The position numbers and the translations under genes were made by a program. Below, piece by piece: positions 9,375 to 16,426 of a DNA stretch of 38,481 nucleotides. The notes under the pieces were generated by a model that saw only the letters and a list, made by a program, of their open reading frames with translations, did no database searches and was not told the origin of the DNA. The stretch is from NCBI GenBank assembly GCA_029204225.1, contig MU835516.1, forward strand, positions 1-38,481, given 5' to 3'. The stretch comes from Diphasiastrum complanatum. Lineage: Eukaryota > Streptophyta > Lycopodiopsida > Lycopodiales > Lycopodiaceae. How positions within the stretch are numbered: position 1 is the first letter of the stretch; each line of letters opens with the position of its first letter.

Positions 9375-10170
9375 TGATTTACTTCTTGCTACTTGCCATG
9401 CTCAGCTTGCCTATGCTACTTGGACATGGCGTTCTGGTCCTCACTCCATTCAGTTATTATATGCATTACAGGTCGTGAGTATATTGCTTTAGTTGATATA
9501 GACAACACTCACTCTTTTATCAGCAGTTATATCACTAGTCGGGGATCCGTGCTTCACCTGTTCATGCTTCACAGCCTCTCACAGTTGAAGCTACCAGTTC
9601 ACATTCTTTTTCTAGTTCTCAGATGTTTCAGGGTTTACCATATTGCATTGGCAATTTTTTTGGATAGGCAGATCTTTACATTATTCCTATGGAGCGATAT
9701 GATCTTATCCTTGGTGTTGATTGGTTTGCATCTCTTGGAGCCGTTACACTGGACTTGACACAATAGACATTGACATTTGTACATGATGCAGTTACACACT
9801 CACTTGTTGTCATTGATTCTCAGGGAGACTTCCAGTTGATTACTGGGAAGCAGTTTATTCGCAGCCTACCGAAGGCTCATTATGCAACCTTATTATGTGT
9901 TTAGCGGGTAGTACCAGTTACTCCAGTTTCTGCTCCAGCAGTTGTTCCCCAGGTGACCTTTGACTTATTACATCAGTATGCATTTGTCTTTTCAGAACGT
10001 ATGACGCTGCCGCCATTACAGTACGTGAACCATCATATTGATTTGCGTCCTAGTTTTGCTCCTCCTTCTCGTCCCCCTTATCATATGTCTCGATCTGAGC
10101 GTGATGAGCTTGAGCTCCATATTACTACCTTGTTAAATTAAGGTCTCGTTGTTCCTACCACCACACTCAA
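9375..10170 (+). pseudogene. Gypsy fragment of a second family: protease to RT N-terminus
   Basis: Plus-strand pieces include YIALVDIDNTHSFISSYITS, the retropepsin region in which the usual D-S-G-A-T-H has become D-I-D-N-T-H, so the active site is lost. MERYDLILGVDWFASLGAV-like sequence follows in another frame, then FVFSERMTLPPLQY, HHIDLRPSFAPPSRPPYHMS and ERDELELHITTLLN, the segment that opens gypsy RT. It breaks off at about 10170 in CA-rich repeat, before the RT catalytic motifs. Stops and frameshifts are frequent. It differs clearly from the chromodomain family elsewhere in the window. Confidence 0.7.
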
Positions 10171-10321
10171 AGTTCACACACACACACCCCACGACTCACA
10201 CACACACTCCCTCTACTTCACACACACACACACATCAATATCTCTCTCTCAACACAATCACAAGTTACAACACATTTCACTACACGTTACACAACCCACA
10301 CTCACAAGTCACAACACACAC

Positions 10322-10391
<70 letters not shown>
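10161..10391. repeat. CA-rich then perfect CT microsatellite
   Basis: CA-rich low-complexity DNA from 10161 to about 10320 is followed by an uninterrupted CT run of about 67 bases (10325-10391). The long frames crossing it on both strands are artefacts of the repeat. Confidence 0.95.
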
Positions 10392-10394
<3 letters not shown>

Positions 10395-10459
10395 CACGCG
10401 GGCTTCTCTATCGTGCCAAAAAGTGAAAACAGACACCCCTCGGGCCCGCGCTGTATCGC

Positions 10460-10585
10460 AAAAAAATTTGCGTTTTTTCAACAGTCGTTTCGAACAATGA
10501 AACACCGTTTCGAAACGGGGTCGTTTCGTACGTCCCGTTTCGAACGTGTTTCAGCGTTCGAAACGCGTTTCGAGGAAACACTGTA
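10460..10585. repeat. Palindrome cluster built on GTTTCGAA
   Basis: After an A-run and TTTGCG, six or so copies of CGTTTCG or TTCGAAACG occur in about 100 bp. They include the perfect 14-bp palindrome CCGTTTCGAAACGG at 10505-10518. The layout (A-run, TTGC, then repeated short palindromic word) recurs at 32310-32360 with a different word. It may be a transposon terminus; no target duplication was found. Confidence 0.6.
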
Positions 10586-10689
10586 CCAGTCTCTCGGGCA
10601 TCTTGGAAGGCCTTACGCCTCTCCTAAGCCTAAATAAAAGTGAGATCAGCATCCATGTATATGGTAGTGCCACGTAGTTTGGCTTTACA

Positions 10690-11450
10690 TTGTAAAGCCT
10701 CTCTACGACTAGCTAAGGATGTGAAGTGAATGATCAATGTAGCATGGTCTCGAGAAACCTTGTAGCTTCGACAATGGCATCCTATGTATCTGGTCTCCCG
10801 CGAACCCTGATGTTGTGGGCCTTTTGTTCCCTTGACCGCTCTTCCGAAATGGTGGCTGAGATAACTGAGGAAATGGGAGCACTAGGCTTGGTGCCTTTCT
10901 TCAATTATGCTGCCCATGAGAGGGTTTCTTCTTTATGTAGTGCAATCGTATTTTCGAGCTCCGTTATCATGGTGGTAGCCGATTCAAAGGCGACAATCTG
11001 CTTAGTACTAATCACTTGTTCCAATGAGGCAACTTGGGACTGCAACACATTCTTTTCTTTGAGTAGAGAGATCACTATTCCCTTCAACTGTGAAAGTTCT
11101 TGTTTCAAAAGCTCGAAATCTGCTTTCATTTGGTCAGCTTCCCAAGAGGAGAAAAGCTCGGTTGATTTGGAGGGAGTGTATGAGATGTGTGTTGTAGACG
11201 GAAGAGCTGCAGTTTCTCAGGAGATGGGAATAGGAAGGAGGCCGTTAGGAATGGCCAGATCCGTCGGGTTGGAGTTCAACGACAAAGAGGCACAAGAAGA
11301 AGGGATAGAAGAAGAGGAGATAGAAGAGGAAGCAGGCACGTGTGCCACATCGATTTTGGAGGTAACATCGAGGGGGTGGGATGAGGCAGTAGCCAGGGGG
11401 GGCGTGAATCAGCAGCTGCAGCGAGGGAGGGGGTGGGTCAGCATCAGCAG
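10690..11450 (-). pseudogene. Unidentified coiled-coil protein gene (copy 1)
   Basis: Minus-strand translation gives a Ser/Pro-rich part (VAHVPASSSISSSSIPSS) and then a heptad-rich segment: MKADFELLKQELSQLKG, LLKEKNVLQSQVASLEQV, ITELENTIALHKEETLSWAA. After a stop, ISSVISATISEERSREQKA continues. The same order occurs in the plus-strand copy at 12770-13330 (ISISS; FLACELKQLKAEVQSL; ELTQHKESTKTWASLL; SFIVATLSEEKLREQKS). I do not recognise the family. Conservation of the heptads in two diverged copies suggests a real protein, perhaps a mobile-element structural protein or a captured gene. Stop codons break this copy. The longer plus-strand frame over it is an antisense shadow. Confidence 0.5.
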
Positions 11451-11454
11451 CTAA

Positions 11455-11716
11455 GGTAACATCTGAGGTAGCAACAACAAGGGGGGGGGAGTGTAGGTCA
11501 GCAGCAGCAGCAGCAGCTGAGGTAGCAGCAGTGAGGGGGGAGATAGGTCAGCAGCAGCCCGGGGGGGGGGGGGGGGGGGGGGCAATGGGATGAGGATGCA
11601 GCAAGGGGGGGAGGGGGGGGGGGGGATGAGCCAGGAGGAGGGGGGGGGGGGTGTGCCTTCTGACAAGGAGGCATGGCGGCGGCGGCGGCAAGAGAGAGAG
11701 AGAGAGAGAGAGAGAG
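11455..11716. repeat. Poly-G, GCA and AG low-complexity tract
   Basis: CAGCAG-type repeats alternate with long G runs: 22 G at 11561-11582, 13 G at 11613-11625 and about 12 G at 11640-11651. A GGC run (11676-11689) and an AG run (11690-11716) follow. On the minus strand the tract would encode Pro/Leu/Ala-rich sequence and may be a low-complexity extension of the coiled-coil gene. On the plus strand it is strongly prone to G-quadruplex formation. Confidence 0.9.
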
Positions 11717-12179
11717 CAGTCCATTTCATTGAGGTCGATATTCCCAAATGATGATAATTTCACTTTAGACTTTTGATGCATTCATCAGTGAATCAGCTAA
11801 TCATCACATTAGGAGCCAGTAATTTAGTTATTCAGGTACACCTAATCCTAAAGAAAATCTTGCTTTTGCAATGCATAAAAAAATTTGAAAAAATTATATT
11901 GGAATTGCCCACAAAAAATGCAGCCATCTAATAGCCATATTGCCAAAATAAAAAATAAAAAAAGCGTTCTAGGGTCACGTTTCGGGCTAAAAGCTCGGAA
12001 CGTGTTCCAGGACGCGTTCCAGAATGTGCATGGCAACTATGGTTGGTACGTACACTTATTTGTAGTTAAAAATTTTGAAATTTGAAATTTCTTTGGAAGT
12101 TTAGGATTCATAGGGTTGCATTTAGCGATAGAAAAAGCACATGAGATTTTAAGAACGAGCTGATTTTTCCCCTTTTCTA
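11717..12179. other. AT-rich DNA with a GTTCC palindromic patch
   Basis: No gene seen. At 11964-12050, after A-rich DNA, GCGTTCTAGG, CACGTTTCGGG, GGAACGTGTTCC and GCGTTCCAGAATG occur, followed by TATGGTTGGTACGTAC. Similar words occur at 32380-32420 and 32655-32690, which suggests a common repeat family. Confidence 0.5.
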
Positions 12180-12362
12180 GGCAGCGATGGACCTGCAGAA
12201 CGTTTTTGAGAAGTGTGAGGCTGGAACAGCAACACTAGAGGTTCTATAACACCTGAAGCTATCTCCACCTTTTCCCCCACCAAAATCCTCAAGAAACAAG
12301 CAAAAATTGAAGATTTCTTCACTTTCTCTCTCTAGAACGAGCTATTCTCTCTCTAGAACGAG
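12180..12362 (-). other. Leader stub of a minus-strand gypsy element
   Basis: Read on the minus strand this follows the primer site at 12363-12374. It contains a duplicated TCGTTCTAGAGAGAGA word. No gag start was recognised before it merges into unassigned DNA. Confidence 0.4.
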
Positions 12363-12374
12363 GCTCTGATACCA
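12363..12374 (-). promoter_or_regulatory. Primer-binding site, initiator Met tRNA
   Basis: The minus strand reads TGGTATCAGAGC, separated by one base from the LTR terminus TTTAACA. It shows that the chromodomain gypsy family primes with initiator Met tRNA. Confidence 0.75.
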
Positions 12375-12375
12375 A

Positions 12376-12694
12376 TGTTAAAGATCTAAACACCACAGTA
12401 GGGCAAACACTAACTGATCCACCCAACCTTGCCTACTCCTTGATATGGAGGAAGCCCCTCCTAGCCCAGTGTGAGGACTGGTAGCATGCATACTGCCAAG
12501 TGTCGGCCACGTGGCACTGACGTGGCCGCACGTCGGGACCCAAAGGCCCTATCCTGCTGACAGGGTCCCTATGCTGTGTTAGGCCCACCATGGCTATGGA
12601 CCATGCCGGGGCACACTACTCACATTGTCTTGCCCTATTGGACGTGTAAACTGGACACACCCCTAACTGTGGTATCTGACTCTCTGAGTTCCCT
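12376..12694 (-). repeat. Gypsy LTR (copy C), 5'-truncated
   Basis: It matches the LTRs at 14112-14469 and 5484-5840 over most of its length. On the minus strand it ends GATCTTTAACA next to a primer site, so it acted as a 5' LTR. The first 50 or so bases (TGTTACGAGC...) are missing; similarity stops at GAGTTCCCT (about 12694), where a CATTCTGCAG-type repeat begins. Confidence 0.85.
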
Positions 12695-12768
12695 TCGTAC
12701 CCCCTCCTATTGTTGCTGCGGAATCCCCCTGGTGCAGAATGTCTGTCCGCCCCCCCCTGCTGCAGAAT
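12695..12768 (-). repeat. CATTCYGCAG repeat also found beside LTR copy A
   Basis: On the minus strand CAAGCATTCTGCAGCAG, GCGGACAGACATTCTGCA and GATTCCGCAGCAAC match the block after the LTR at 3332-3410 (CAAGCATTCCGCAG, GCGGACAGACATTCTGCAG). The block is on the opposite side of the LTR here. Confidence 0.55.
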
Positions 12769-12769
12769 G

Positions 12770-13330
12770 CTTGGTTGCATCGGACTTTGTTGTGGACCCT
12801 GCCTACGTCCCTCCTACCATTTCTATCTCCTCTGATGCTGCAGACACGGTGGTTCCTGCATCTCCTTTCGCTGCAGGGCCTGTCCCCGTGCAAGGCTTCC
12901 CTGCTGACTTGCAATTGGGTTTGTCATCACCGATATCGGATACCTCACCTCACACCCCATCTGCTGCTGTCACTCCCTTTCTCTCCACAGTGGATTATTC
13001 TACCACTAAGGCCTTCAAGAACTTTCTCGCCTGTGAACTGAAGCAGCTCAAAGCAGAGGTCCAATCTTTGAGACAGTATTTACAAAACGTGAGGCCACTC
13101 CTCCAAGCAATGGTGATGCTACGTCGAAAATCCAGGAATTACAACAAGAGCTGACCCAACATAAGGAATCTACCAAAACGTGGGCATCACTCCTCAAAAA
13201 TGGCAACGAAGGTAACCACATGTTGAGTTTCATTGTTGCCACTTTATCGGAAGAAAAATTGAGAGAACAAAAATCGCATGAAAGTCGTCTGGAAATCAGC
13301 TGCATCCTCACTACGGCCTCTGAACTCATC
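12770..13330 (+). pseudogene. Unidentified coiled-coil protein gene (copy 2)
   Basis: The open frame reads VVDPAYVPPTISISSDAADT, a Pro/Ser/Ala-rich region, then FLACELKQLKAEVQSLRQYL. In a shifted frame it continues IQELQQELTQHKESTKTW, LLKNGNEGNHML, SFIVATLSEEKLREQKSHES and LTTASELIES. It is the homologue of the minus-strand gene at 10690-11450. The upstream part of the frame (from 12576) only runs through the gypsy LTR and is not part of the gene. It ends where an oppositely oriented hAT fragment begins. Function unknown; a heptad pattern is visible but no catalytic motif. Confidence 0.5.
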
Positions 13331-14000
13331 GAATCCAGGGGTGGCCACCATCCTCCTCAAATGGTCTCGCACAGCCATCAGACGCTCGAGAGCCACAACA
13401 TAGTAGCCGAACCGTGTAGGTGCCGGCTTCCTTAAATCCAAGCGCAAGAAGCTGCGAAATAGGGCCAATATGCGCTTCTTCCTAGTAATGAAGTTGACCA
13501 CACGCATGACCTGAGCAATAATCTGCACGACAAACACCCATCAGAAAATTGTTACAGGTCAAGCAAAGCAAGGAAATGACAACAACAAAACTAGCATAGA
13601 AGGTAGGAAAGAAGGTAGGGAAAGGATACCTCACGGATCCACAGAAGCATGCACATGTCATGGGTCAACAAATCGATAGAATGCGCAACACATGGTGTAC
13701 ACACAATGGAGGACTGCTCGCGCATCAACAGCTCTCCCATCTGCCTACAGTTCGTGGCATTGTTTGTGACAACTTGAACCACGGGCTCTGGCCCCAATCT
13801 CCTAGATAGCAAAGTACACTACATCATAGATGAACTCTATGGTGATGGCTGCACCACCACGAGTGGCATCCACCCCTCATAAAAACACGGGGCAAGCGGA
13901 TAGGAGACCATGATGTTCATGACGGATCTGTGACGAATGTTAGTCCATTTGTCAAACAATATGGAGCAATCCTAATTGCAAAACGAATTCCATCAGACAC
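13235..14000 (-). pseudogene. hAT transposase fragment, central region
   Basis: In minus-strand order: KWTNIRHRSVMNIMVSYPLA, GGAAITIEFIYDVV, VVQVVTNNATNCRQMGELLM with CTPCVAHSIDLLTHDM, WIREV, then after a gap that looks like an intron VNFITRKK and KPAPTRFGYYVVALERLMAV...LRRMVATPGF. This is the DUF659/RNase H-like catalytic order of plant hAT transposases (QVVTDNAxN..., TPCxAHxxDL, W, TRFxxxxLxLxxL). BED finger and C-terminal dimerisation domain are missing, and the frame is broken in several places. It overlaps the end of the coiled-coil copy by alignment only and is bounded on the right by a gypsy LTR. Confidence 0.8.
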
Positions 14001-14111
14001 AACTTGACACACTTGCCATATTAAGCACGTATAGCCTATAAGGACATGCCAGGCAGATGCAACAATTGCAAAAGAAATTTGTGAAATGAAAATGACAAAA
14101 GTTAAGGATTC
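14001..14111. other. Short unassigned spacer, possible hAT intron
   Basis: Pyrimidine-rich on the minus strand and ending TTGCAATTAG just before the hAT exon block, so it may be the preceding intron. It abuts the LTR end at 14112. Confidence 0.35.
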
Positions 14112-14469
14112 TGTTAGAGGTCTCAACACCATAGTAGGGCAAACATTAATTGATCCATTCAACCTTGCCTACTCCCTGATATGGAGCAAGCCCCTCCTAA
14201 CCCAGTGTGAGGACTGGTAGCATGCACTCTGCCAAGTGTCGGCCACGTGGCACTGACGTGGCCGACTGCACGTCGGGACCCAACATGGGGCCCTATCCTG
14301 CTGGCAGGGTCCCTCAGCTGTGTTAGGCCTACCAGGGCTATGGACCGTGCCGGGGCACACTACTCACACTGTCTTGCCCTGTTGGTCGTATACGCTGGAC
14401 ACGACCCTGACTATGGTATCTAACCTCCTGTGTTCTCTAGGGTTCGGCACTAGTTACGTGCTCGTTACA
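14112..14469 (-). repeat. Gypsy LTR (copy D), 3' LTR of minus-strand element 1
   Basis: On the minus strand it begins TGTAACGAGC after the polypurine run AAGGGGGAGGGAG and ends GAGACCTCTAACA. It is 358 bp. It follows the pol stop at 14481 in the element's own orientation. Confidence 0.9.
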
Positions 14470-14480
14470 CTCCCTCCCCC

Positions 14481-16012
14481 TTAAGAATCGTCTTGGTCCT
14501 CTAAGGCAAAGTCTGGAAAAATCTTGCGCAGGACGCTGCCTCTTTCCCAAGTGGCATTCTCAATAGGCTGATCATTCCACTTGACTAGATATTCCCGGTA
14601 TACAGTATGACGAGTCTGCGTCTCTCTACTATCAAGAATCTCCTCTGGTTCTTGTGGAGATTGCTGAGAATCGAATGGGAGAATTAGAACATTGTCCCCT
14701 ACCAAATTTTCTGATCTAGCTAAGGCTTTTCATAACTGACTTACATGAAAGACTGAAAAAACCTTACTGTTGTGTGGGAGTTCTAGTTCGTAGGTGACCT
14801 CGCCTAGTCTCCTACTAATGGTAAAAGGACCACAATGCCTAGGGGACAACTTAGCACACACTCCTGATTTGAGGGTTTTAGAGTCAACCGGGACTCTCAA
14901 GTAGACTTTCTCACCAGCGGAGAACTGCACATCCCGTCTGTGTGGATCTGCATAATGCCTGCCTCGATCCTGGGACTGCCTAATGCTACGCTTAGCATGT
15001 TCTGTCATCTGGTTTAGGTCTTCTAAAAAGTTTCTAGCTGCTTCAACTTTTTCTTGTTTAAACCCTACAGTTGTGGGTGAGCGTGGCTGAAAACCATACA
15101 TCAGCATAAATGGGCTGTATCCCGTAGCTGAGTATTTGGTACTGTTATAAGCAAACTCTAATATCGAGAGATACTCCTCCCAATTAGTCTGCTTTTTGCT
15201 GACGTATGCACGCAACATATCCTCCAGCACCTGATTTACTCTTTCTGTTTGACCGTCCGTCTGTGGATGGTCGGTGGTATGGAGATGATGGAATACTGCC
15301 CTCTAAAAATTTCCATTAAACTTATTGTCCCGATCGCTGACTATGCCGGAAGGTAGACCGTACAATTTAAACAACCCATCTACAGACAACCTCGCTAACT
15401 CTGAAGCTCTAACGGTTGTTTTGGTCGGAATAAAGTGAGCCATTTTGGTCAGACAGTCAACTGTGACCCATATAGCATCATTACCCTTTTGAGTTTTAGG
15501 CAGGCCTACTATAAAATCCATGGAGATACTCTCCCATTTACCAGCCGGTATATCTAAGGACTGTAACAACCCTCCTGCCTTTAAACGCTCTGCTTTATTT
15601 ACCTGACATTTCTAGCAACTGGTTACATATTGTTGGACGTCCTTTTTCATACTGGGCCAGAAAAATTGCCCATGAAAAAGCTCATAGGTCTTTTAAATGC
15701 CCGGGTGCCCCGCACTAGGACTGTCATGAAACTCATATAGGACCTGCTGCCTATAATCTTCTGAATTGGGGACACATACTCTATCTCTATAGAGCAAGTA
15801 CTCATCTTAAATGGAATATTGTTTCCATTTGAATCCTTGAGTCAACTGACCCTCAACCACTAGGGTTTGCTTGGGTAATACAGGCTCAGAGTCCTCAACA
15901 TCATCTGACGTATGCTCGGAGTCATCGTCCTCAACGGAAGCTGCCGTATTCTTGGATGAACTGGCACCAGCCTCGAGAATTGGTTCTAGAGTCTGTAACT
16001 GTTTGCTCTGGA
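14481..16012 (-). pseudogene. Gypsy element 1: chromodomain, integrase
   Basis: On the minus strand the integrase core has SISMDFIVGLPKTQKG (Asp), GIVSDRDNKFNGN (Asp) and a disrupted ERVNQ region (Glu). [35 protein letters not shown] and FHVSQL follow, then the chromodomain [18 protein letters not shown], ending EDQDDS at 14481. Stops on the coding strand include TAG in the zinc knuckle (15612-15614), TAG for Trp (15303-15305) and TGA for Arg (14730-14732). The HHCC spacer and acidic linker extend to 16012, where a miniature retrotransposon splits the frame. The LTR follows 11 bp beyond the stop. Confidence 0.85.
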
Positions 16013-16017
16013 CTGAG
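16013..16017. repeat. Target-site duplication (left), CTGAG
   Basis: CTGAG here and at 16422-16426. The uninterrupted gypsy copy near 3945 carries a single CTGAG-equivalent (GGAACTCAGTCC on the plus strand), so the pair is a true insertion duplication. Confidence 0.95.
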
Positions 16018-16161
16018 TGTTAGAAATCCATAAATCATAATATGGATGGACAGACTGGGATTTGAACCCAGGACCTCCCTCATACCAGATGGGATGCTCT
16101 ACCACTGAGCTATCCGCCCTGTTTGATAGTTCTCTCTAGAGTGTGGATTGATATTCCAACA
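16018..16161 (-). repeat. TRIM 3' LTR
   Basis: 144 bp in the element's orientation: 42 bp, then the tRNA-like sequence, then 29 bp. The last 29 bp contain the foldback TCCATA-8 nt-TATGGA. Confidence 0.93.
16047..16119 (-). tRNA. tRNA-like sequence in TRIM 3' LTR (Thr-GGU-like)
   Basis: 73 nt on the minus strand. The acceptor stem GGGCGGA pairs with TCTGTCC (two G-U pairs), with discriminator A. The D arm is GCTC-AGTGGTA-GAGC. The T arm is CTGGG-TTCAAAT-CCCAG. The A box TAGCTCAGTGG and B box GGTTCAAATCC fit Pol III internal promoters. The anticodon arm is irregular: TCCC/GGGA pairs, then an A-A mismatch and a T-G pair, around loop CTGGTAT. With T33 this gives anticodon GGU (Thr), but the stem is one pair too long, so the identity is tentative. 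No CCA is encoded. No TTTT follows within the element. It may be a tRNA gene captured by the LTR and drifting rather than a functional tRNA. Confidence 0.75.
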
Positions 16162-16170
16162 CCCCCCCTC
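16162..16170 (-). promoter_or_regulatory. TRIM polypurine tract
   Basis: The minus strand reads GAGGGGGGG immediately before the 3' LTR start TGTTGG; it would prime plus-strand DNA synthesis. Confidence 0.85.
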
Positions 16171-16265
16171 AAGCCACACTTGGTTGAGGTCCTAGCTGTC
16201 ACCTGCCCCACAACTTGGGCCACCTAACCATGGCTTTGACGCCATGAACTGTTAGGTCTAACTTG

Positions 16266-16277
16266 GCTCTGATACCA
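16266..16277 (-). promoter_or_regulatory. TRIM primer-binding site, initiator Met tRNA
   Basis: The minus strand reads TGGTATCAGAGC directly after the 5' LTR terminus TTTCTAACA. Confidence 0.92.
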
Positions 16278-16421
16278 TGTTAGAAATCCATAAATCATAA
16301 TATGGATGGACAGACTAGGATTTGAACCCAGGACCTCCCTCATACCGGATGGGATGCTCTACCACTGAGCTATCCGCCCTGTTAGATAGTTCTCTCTAGA
16401 GTGTGCATTGATATTCCAACA
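16278..16421 (-). repeat. TRIM 5' LTR
   Basis: 144 bp, differing from the other LTR at four sites; two of them fall in the tRNA-like part. CTGAG follows at 16422-16426. Confidence 0.93.
16307..16379 (-). tRNA. tRNA-like sequence in TRIM 5' LTR
   Basis: Same 73-nt structure as in the other LTR, with two changes: one T-stem C-G pair becomes G-U, and the loop reads CCGGTAT, which removes T33. A and B boxes are unchanged, so promoter potential is kept while tRNA quality is lower. In the element's orientation it lies upstream of the primer site, so Pol III transcription from it would run into the internal region. Confidence 0.72.
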
Positions 16422-16426
16422 CTGAG
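16422..16426. repeat. Target-site duplication (right), CTGAG
   Basis: Matches 16013-16017. Confidence 0.95.

Larger units (their letters stand above)
16018..16421 (-). mobile_element. Miniature LTR retrotransposon (TRIM) with tRNA-like LTRs
   Basis: The whole element is 404 bp: two 144-bp LTRs (16018-16161 and 16278-16421, four mismatches) around a 116-bp internal region. The sense strand is minus. Termini are TG...CA (TGTTGGAATATC...TTTCTAACA). The initiator-Met primer site TGGTATCAGAGC abuts the 5' LTR and the polypurine tract GAGGGGGGG abuts the 3' LTR. There is no open frame of note. A 5-bp CTGAG duplication flanks it, and removing the element restores the gypsy sequence seen at 3940-3955. 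Each LTR contains a 73-nt tRNA-like sequence. The size and structure fit the TRIM class, which depends on proteins supplied by other elements. The internal region has a foldback: CCTAAC, CATGGC-6 nt-GCCATG, GTTAGG. Confidence 0.93.

Noticed and set aside
10149-10637. Long open frames on both strands over the CT/CA repeat
   Set aside because: Composed of dinucleotide-repeat translation; no protein signature.
10726-11454. 242-codon plus-strand frame
   Set aside because: Antisense of the coiled-coil gene, whose heptads are conserved on the minus strand in a second copy.
11451-11781. Pro/Leu-rich minus-strand frames
   Set aside because: They translate poly-C and GCT repeats. At most they are a low-complexity extension of the neighbouring gene.
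12576-12769. N-terminal part of the plus-strand frame that leads into the coiled-coil gene
   Set aside because: It is translated from antisense gypsy LTR and adjoining repeat; homology to the other copy starts only at about 12770.
16047-16379. Two tRNA-like sequences as ordinary host or chloroplast-derived tRNA genes
   Set aside because: They sit at identical positions inside flanking LTRs of one element with a target duplication, and the anticodon arm is irregular. They belong to the LTR.
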